From Chlorobium sp. (lineage in GTDB: Bacteria > Bacteroidota > Chlorobiia > Chlorobiales > Chlorobiaceae): 18,782 nt of DNA. The stretch spans positions 1 through 18,782 of the forward strand of contig JANQHQ010000001.1 of assembly GCA_028282595.1 (NCBI GenBank), in the 5' to 3' direction. Position 1 is the first letter of the stretch. Each line of letters begins with the position of its first letter. The notes under the pieces were generated by a model, which did no database searches, was not told the origin of the DNA, and saw only the letters and a program-made list of their open reading frames with translations. Below are positions 15,143 to 18,782 of this stretch, in pieces. Both the position numbers and the translations under genes were made by a program.

Positions 15143-16783
15143 ATGAAAATTCTGATGCTTCAGCCTAATTATCATTCTGGAGGAGCGGAAATTGCCGGTA
15201 ACTGGACACCGAGCTGGGTGGCTTACATCGGCGGCGCTCTGAAGAAAGCGGGCTACGACCAGGTACGCTTTGTCGACGCCATGGCGGACGATCTTCCGGA
15301 TGAAACCATTGAAGAGATTATCCGCAAGAACGGACCCGACGTCGTGATGACGACCAACATCACCCCCTCCATTTTCAAGGCCCAGGATATCATGAAGCTC
15401 GCCAAGAAGGTCAACCCCAAGATCAGAACGATCATGGGCGGCATTCATTCGACCTTCATGTACCCCCAGGTGCTCACCGAAGCCCCGGAGACCGATTACG
15501 TTATCCGCGGCGAGGGTGAAGAGGTCGCCGTGAACCTCATCAAGGCGATCGATGCGGGCACCGACATGAAAGACCGTGAAAACATCACCGGCATCGCCTA
15601 CCTCAACGAGGAAGGCGACGTACACGCCACGGCGGCGCATCCCGTCATCGAGGATCTCGACGACCTGACACCGGACTGGAGCCTCTACGACTGGGACAAG
15701 TACATCTACACCCCTCTCGGCTGCCGCCTCGCCGTGCCGAATTTCGCGCGCGGCTGCCCCTTCACCTGCACTTTCTGCTCGCAGTGGCAGTTCTGGCGGC
15801 GGTACCGCGCTCGCAGCCCGAAGCACTTTGTCGATGAAATCGAGATTCTCGTCAAAAAATACAATGTCGGCTTCTTTATCCTCGCCGACGAGGAACCGAC
15901 GATCAACAAGCAGAAATTCGTATCGCTCTGCCAGGAGCTGATCGACCGGAAGCTGGATGTCACCTGGGGCATCAATACCAGGGTAACGGATATCATGCGC
16001 GACGCGGATCTGCTGTCGTTCTACCGCAAGGCAGGCATGGTACACGTCTCTCTCGGCACCGAAGCGGCCAGCCAGATGAACCTCAACCGCTTCCGCAAGG
16101 AAACCACCATCGAGGAGAACAAGTACGCCATCAAACTGCTCCAGAAGAACGGGATCGTCGCGGAAGCGCAGTTTGTCATGGGCCTCGAACACGAAACACC
16201 CCAGACCATCGAGGAAACCTATCAGCTCTGCAAGGACTGGGATCCCGATATGGCGAACTGGACCATCTACACTCCGTGGCCGTTCTCAGACCTCTTCAAG
16301 GAGCTCGGCGACCGGGTAGAGGTACGCGACTACTCCCGCTACAACTTCGTCTCGCCGATCATCAAGCCTGACAACATGGAACGGGAGGACGTGCTGAAGG
16401 GCGTCCTGAAGTCCTACGGCCGTTTTTATGCGCGCAAGACCTTTTTCAGCTATCCCTGGATCAAGGACCCGTATGTCCGCAAGTACATGCTGGGCTGTCT
16501 GAAAGCGTTCGCCCAGACGACGCTCACCAAACGATTCTACGATATCGATCGCGTCAAGACGAAAAACCGCAAGATCGAGATCGATCTCGGATTCGACACA
16601 TCGAGAATTCTTACCCACGAAGAGGTCAAGAACCTGAAGGAGAAACGCCCGGAAATGATCGCCGACATGAGCTTCGGCCTGAAGGAGGCGGGCTACGAGC
16701 GGGAACACGACGAGCACGACTGGGACGAATTCGACGAATCGACCATCAAGGACCGCTCATCGTCGACCGTACGCAACTGCTGA
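15143..16783 (+). CDS. bchE: Anaerobic Mg-protoporphyrin IX monomethyl ester cyclase (BchE)
   Basis: A 546-residue oxygen-independent oxidative cyclase that forms the isocyclic ring E of (bacterio)chlorophyll, with water as oxygen source. An N-terminal B12-binding-type Rossmann domain (about 1-140) precedes the radical SAM domain. The CX3CX2C motif for the 4Fe-4S cluster is C205, C209, C212 in RGCPFTCTFCSQW. The length is typical. A strongly acidic stretch near residues 512-533 precedes the C-terminus. The start follows an ideal AGGAGG. Other radical SAM/B12 enzymes of the pathway (BciD, BchQ, BchR) are related, but the SGGAEIAGNWTPSWVAYIG N-terminus and linkage to bchH and bchM favour BchE. 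A terminator follows at 16805. Confidence 0.95.
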   Translation: MKILMLQPNYHSGGAEIAGNWTPSWVAYIGGALKKAGYDQVRFVDAMADDLPDETIEEIIRKNGPDVVMTTNITPSIFKAQDIMKLAKKVNPKIRTIMGGIHSTFMYPQVLTEAPETDYVIRGEGEEVAVNLIKAIDAGTDMKDRENITGIAYLNEEGDVHATAAHPVIEDLDDLTPDWSLYDWDKYIYTPLGCRLAVPNFARGCPFTCTFCSQWQFWRRYRARSPKHFVDEIEILVKKYNVGFFILADEEPTINKQKFVSLCQELIDRKLDVTWGINTRVTDIMRDADLLSFYRKAGMVHVSLGTEAASQMNLNRFRKETTIEENKYAIKLLQKNGIVAEAQFVMGLEHETPQTIEETYQLCKDWDPDMANWTIYTPWPFSDLFKELGDRVEVRDYSRYNFVSPIIKPDNMEREDVLKGVLKSYGRFYARKTFFSYPWIKDPYVRKYMLGCLKAFAQTTLTKRFYDIDRVKTKNRKIEIDLGFDTSRILTHEEVKNLKEKRPEMIADMSFGLKEAGYEREHDEHDWDEFDESTIKDRSSSTVRNC

Positions 16784-16804
16784 ACGACGGAACGACCGGA
16801 AACA

Positions 16805-16833
16805 GCAAGCCCTCCTTCACGGAGGGCTTTTGC
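16805..16833. terminator. Terminator between convergent bchE and hsp20
   Basis: AAGCCCTCC (16807-16815) pairs with GGAGGGCTT (16821-16829) around a 5-nt loop, followed by TTGC. It sits 22 bp past the bchE stop and 24 bp past the hsp20 stop on the other strand, so it may serve both convergent genes, although the U-tract is better for bchE. Confidence 0.85.
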
Positions 16834-16856
16834 TTCGGTACCGGCACAGGGAAAGG

Positions 16857-17273
16857 TTACTTCACCTCGATCTCTTTCTTCGCCTTCTCGACAGGCTCTT
16901 TTTTCGGCAGCCGGATATGCAGTACGCCGTTATCGTACTTCGCCTCGATACTGTCGGGGTCGACATTTTCGCCAACGGTGAAACTTCTGCTCATGCTTCC
17001 GTACGACCTCTCGATCCTGTGATAGTCCTTCTTTTTCTCCTCTTCCTCGTGCGTTCTTTCAGCGCAGATGGTAAGCACGTCTTCTTCCATGCTGATCCTG
17101 ACGTCCTCCTTCTTCACACCGGGCATGTCGGCGTCGATATACACGGTCGTATCGTCCTCGCTGACATCGACCCTGAAAGACGGAGCCATCGAGGAAAACA
17201 GCGGCGTCATCGTCTCGCTGAAAACATTTTCGAACAACTTCAGAGGATCCCTTCCGTATAACTTGATAGCCAT
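16857..17273 (-). CDS. Hsp20/alpha-crystallin small heat-shock protein
   Basis: A 138-residue ATP-independent holdase chaperone. The alpha-crystallin domain spans about 32-124 (FRVDVSEDD, DADMPGVKKEDVRI, then the conserved AKYDNGVLHIRLPK at 111-124). The C-terminal IEV (135-137) is the I-x-I/V motif that docks into neighbouring subunits during oligomer assembly. I start at ATG 17273 (MAIKLYG), which has a GGGAGG-type ribosome-binding site just upstream; the frame stays open 21 codons further but that segment is unlike the family. It lies 133 bp downstream of the DUF4438 gene on the same strand. No CIRCE operator was seen upstream. Confidence 0.95.
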   Translation of the reverse strand: MAIKLYGRDPLKLFENVFSETMTPLFSSMAPSFRVDVSEDDTTVYIDADMPGVKKEDVRISMEEDVLTICAERTHEEEEKKKDYHRIERSYGSMSRSFTVGENVDPDSIEAKYDNGVLHIRLPKKEPVEKAKKEIEVK

Positions 17274-17329
17274 CGTCCTCCCCCCTCTTTTCATGTTGCG
17301 AAAGCATCTCGTGGAAACACAACAAACAC

Positions 17330-17360
17330 CATACAATTAAATCAATTAACAGTAACTTCG
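17330..17360 (-). promoter_or_regulatory. AT-rich candidate promoter of hsp20
   Basis: An AT-rich island in the 133-bp spacer upstream of hsp20, with AATT repeated symmetrically around a 5-bp centre. A TTACTG/TATGGT pair at 16-bp spacing can be read on the minus strand but is weak. No heat-shock operator was recognised. Confidence 0.3.
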
Positions 17361-17390
17361 ATGCGAACCGAAAAATTCCCGCCCGCATCG
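17359..17390 (-). other. Long-loop inverted repeat downstream of DUF4438 gene
   Basis: CGATGCG (17359-17365) and CGCATCG (17384-17390) form a perfect 7-bp stem with an 18-nt loop, just past the stop of the DUF4438 gene. A smaller CCGG-CCT-CCGG hairpin (17396-17406) abuts the stop codon. Either could contribute to 3' end formation, but neither has a clear U-tract. Confidence 0.35.
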
Positions 17391-17406
17391 AGCCCCCGGC
17401 CTCCGG

Positions 17407-18330
17407 TCACCGTTTTTTCGCCTTTGTCTTAGCTCCTTTCGGCGCACGGGCGGCGGCGCCGATTTTCAGCAGGTCGGCAAGGTTCGCATCCGGTCTCAGG
17501 ACGGGTTTGATCAACGACCGCTCGCAGGTCAGCACCGTGGTCACCCCCGGACCGTGGCCCGCGACGAGACAGTCGCTGTGCACGACGACCCCGATGGAAA
17601 CGGCCCCCTGACGGTAGGCTCTCCCGTAACGGTTGTCATGATCGAGAAGCGCGACGAAATCGCCGAACCGCATCTTGTCGAGCCCGTACTTCCTGACGGT
17701 CTCCGTGTCGCTCGTCATGATGTCGTAATCGCCCTTGGCGACATGCGACGCGCCCACCCCGGAGCCCATGCAGGCGGCGGGCACCAGGGTGGTGACGGGA
17801 ACCTCTATCTCGCCGTTCCCGGTTTCGCGGATCTTCATCTTCTTCAACAGGCCGGGGTCGAGATTGAAAGGTACGATATCGGGGTAATCGAGAAGCTTCA
17901 GCCCCTGGCCTTTTGCATGGACGGTAATGGTATCGCCGTAACCGAGCTTTTCCTTTACCGGACGGGGGAACTCGATCATGATGTGCTCCGATCCTCCGTG
18001 GTGACCGATAACGACCCCCTGCTCCCCCTTGGCCTCGCCGGAAGCGACGGTCGCCGTATTACCCACGCAGGAGTAGATCTGCAGGGAGTTGTTCGGGTGA
18101 TCGAAGGGCTTGTGCGTATCGGCCGTACAGCTCACGCCGGGTTCGACATGGTCCCCCGCCCAGCCGAATGCGCTGTCGCCCGCCTGGACATTGAGGGTTA
18201 TTCCCCCTATGGACGGAAGAAGAAACGGCTCTCCGCGATGGTCGACACTCCACGACGCCCTGGCTTTCGGTGGCCCGGGCTGGCATTGCAGCAGAAATTC
18301 CACCAGGTGTTTTTCATTTGTTTTCAGCAT
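17407..18330 (-). CDS. DUF4438 family protein
   Basis: A 307-residue protein I recognise as the DUF4438 family of unknown function. Conserved-looking segments are PSIGGITLNVQAGDSAFGWAGDHVEPGVS (39-67, glycine-rich), GEQGVVIGHHGG (102-113), TTLVPAACMGSGVGASHVAKGDYDIM (180-205), the DHDNRYGRAYRQGAVSIGVVVHSD block (230-253) and GHGPGVT (258-264). Histidine, aspartate and cysteine clusters hint at a metal- or nucleophile-based active site, but no reaction is established. The tail (about 296-307) is rich in lysine and alanine. I chose ATG 18330 because GGAGT lies just upstream; the longer frame adds 12 residues without a better site. No signal peptide or membrane helix, so it is likely cytoplasmic. 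It lies upstream of hsp20 on the same strand. Confidence 0.85.
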   Translation of the reverse strand: MLKTNEKHLVEFLLQCQPGPPKARASWSVDHRGEPFLLPSIGGITLNVQAGDSAFGWAGDHVEPGVSCTADTHKPFDHPNNSLQIYSCVGNTATVASGEAKGEQGVVIGHHGGSEHIMIEFPRPVKEKLGYGDTITVHAKGQGLKLLDYPDIVPFNLDPGLLKKMKIRETGNGEIEVPVTTLVPAACMGSGVGASHVAKGDYDIMTSDTETVRKYGLDKMRFGDFVALLDHDNRYGRAYRQGAVSIGVVVHSDCLVAGHGPGVTTVLTCERSLIKPVLRPDANLADLLKIGAAARAPKGAKTKAKKR

Positions 18331-18384
18331 GACACTCCTTTTCTTGACTGTTTTCTGTTGACGCATGCAGGGCTTTTGTCGCCT

Positions 18385-18486
18385 TCAGCGCCACCCTTCC
18401 GGCCAGAAGAGCAGCAGGAAAACGCCGCTGGCTATCGAAAGCCCGAAAAGCAGCAGAACCCTCAGGAACAGCGCCCTGTGACCCAA
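18385..18486 (-). CDS. Possible 33-residue membrane peptide
   Basis: A short reading frame from TTG 18486 to TGA 18385, upstream of the DUF4438 gene. The predicted peptide starts with a short basic segment, then an almost continuous hydrophobic helix (LFLRVLLLFGLSIASGVFLL) and ends in FWPEGWR. A GAGG precedes the TTG. It resembles single-pass small proteins, but TTG start and size make chance or a gene remnant possible; the frame is closed by a stop 21 nt upstream of the TTG. Function unknown. Confidence 0.3.
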   Translation of the reverse strand: MGHRALFLRVLLLFGLSIASGVFLLLFWPEGWR

Positions 18487-18553
18487 CCCGCCTCGATCAG
18501 CCGGGCGTCACCACTGCTCTTTTGCCAACTGAAGGCTACCTACTGATTTCTTT

Positions 18554-18583
18554 CCGACCCCGAACCCCGACCCCGACCTCCGA
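18554..18583. repeat. Degenerate CGACCC microsatellite
   Basis: About five units of the form CGA(A)CCC with a 6-7 nt period lie directly before the right copy of the 197-bp repeat. It may be part of the same element; the equivalent sequence of the left copy is outside the window. Confidence 0.6.
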
Positions 18584-18585
18584 AA

Positions 18586-18782
18586 GATACCATCGGGGTT
18601 CGCCGTCGGCGTCTGTATCGCTATCGAAACCACCGCCGGTTCGAGTAGACACGAAACCTCTGTTCATCGGCAACCGCTTTCTACCAAAGCACTTGCCCAC
18701 CGCTTGGCGCAAACTGCATACTGCCAACCGCTAACCGGTTCCCCTCCACAGTACGGGCGAAAAATTTTTCGCCCCTACGGTC
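18586..18782 (+). repeat. Dispersed repeat, right copy
   Basis: Direct repeat of 1-197 with a constant offset of 18585, eight substitutions and no gaps by hand alignment. It ends at the window edge, so its true length is unknown. It contains a perfect 20-bp palindrome at 18755-18774. Open frames across it are short and low-complexity and are not called as genes. Confidence 0.93.
18755..18774. repeat. Perfect 20-bp palindrome in right repeat
   Basis: GGGCGAAAAA is followed immediately by its reverse complement TTTTTCGCCC. The left copy (170-189) has two substitutions on the right arm (180 and 184) that break the symmetry. The cruciform or hairpin form resembles REP-like elements. Confidence 0.9.

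Noticed and set aside
18536..18727. 63-residue frame across the right repeat
   Set aside because: Low-complexity composition inside a dispersed repeat, with no gene-like motif; its counterpart in the left copy is not independently supported.
1..18782. Compound transposon or integrative element
   Set aside because: Apart from the end repeats there is no transposase, integrase, target-site duplication or tRNA attachment site, and the content is core photosynthesis genes.
1..18782. Circular replicon with end overlap
   Set aside because: The end repeats differ at 8 of 197 positions, which a true circular overlap would not, and there is no replication gene.
1..18782. CRISPR array, tRNA or rRNA
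   Set aside because: No regularly spaced repeats, cloverleaf or rRNA-like sequence was found on reading either strand.

Overview
The window reads as genomic DNA from a green sulfur bacterium (Chlorobiaceae: Chlorobium, Chlorobaculum or Prosthecochloris type). The evidence is two tandem, non-identical large magnesium-chelatase subunits followed by a BchM methyltransferase and a B12/radical-SAM BchE cyclase. Multiple H subunits and an oxygen-independent cyclase are hallmarks of that group. Coding sequence is GC-rich, with mostly C- or G-ending codons.

Layout, left to right: (i) a 197-bp element at 1-197, which recurs in the same orientation at 18586-18782. (ii) A divergent pair: an extended SDR/epimerase on the minus strand (294-1289) and an alpha-oxoamine synthase resembling serine palmitoyltransferase on the plus strand (1527-2732), suggestive of sphingoid-base lipid synthesis. 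(iii) A large TonB-dependent outer-membrane receptor (2952-5678) closed by a strong terminator. (iv) The bacteriochlorophyll block, all on the plus strand: bchS-type H subunit (5866-9669) with its own terminator, a small membrane-anchored protein of unknown function (9837-10247), bchH (10406-14242), bchM (14305-15012) and bchE (15143-16783) with a terminator. (v) A minus-strand arm convergent on bchE: an Hsp20 small heat-shock protein (16857-17273), a DUF4438 protein (17407-18330) and a possible 33-residue membrane peptide (18385-18486).

The bch block follows the pathway order. BchH/BchS with the BchI and BchD ATPase subunits (not in this window) insert Mg2+ into protoporphyrin IX. BchM methylates the 13-propionate with S-adenosylmethionine. 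BchE closes ring E anaerobically, giving protochlorophyllide-type products. BchE needs cobalamin and an iron-sulfur cluster, which makes the adjacent TonB-dependent receptor a reasonable but unproven candidate for import of a related cofactor or metal.

The window begins and ends inside matching positions of the same dispersed repeat. This suggests either a contig that broke at multicopy repeats or a segment truly bracketed by direct repeats. No tRNA, rRNA, CRISPR array, transposase or integrase was seen.
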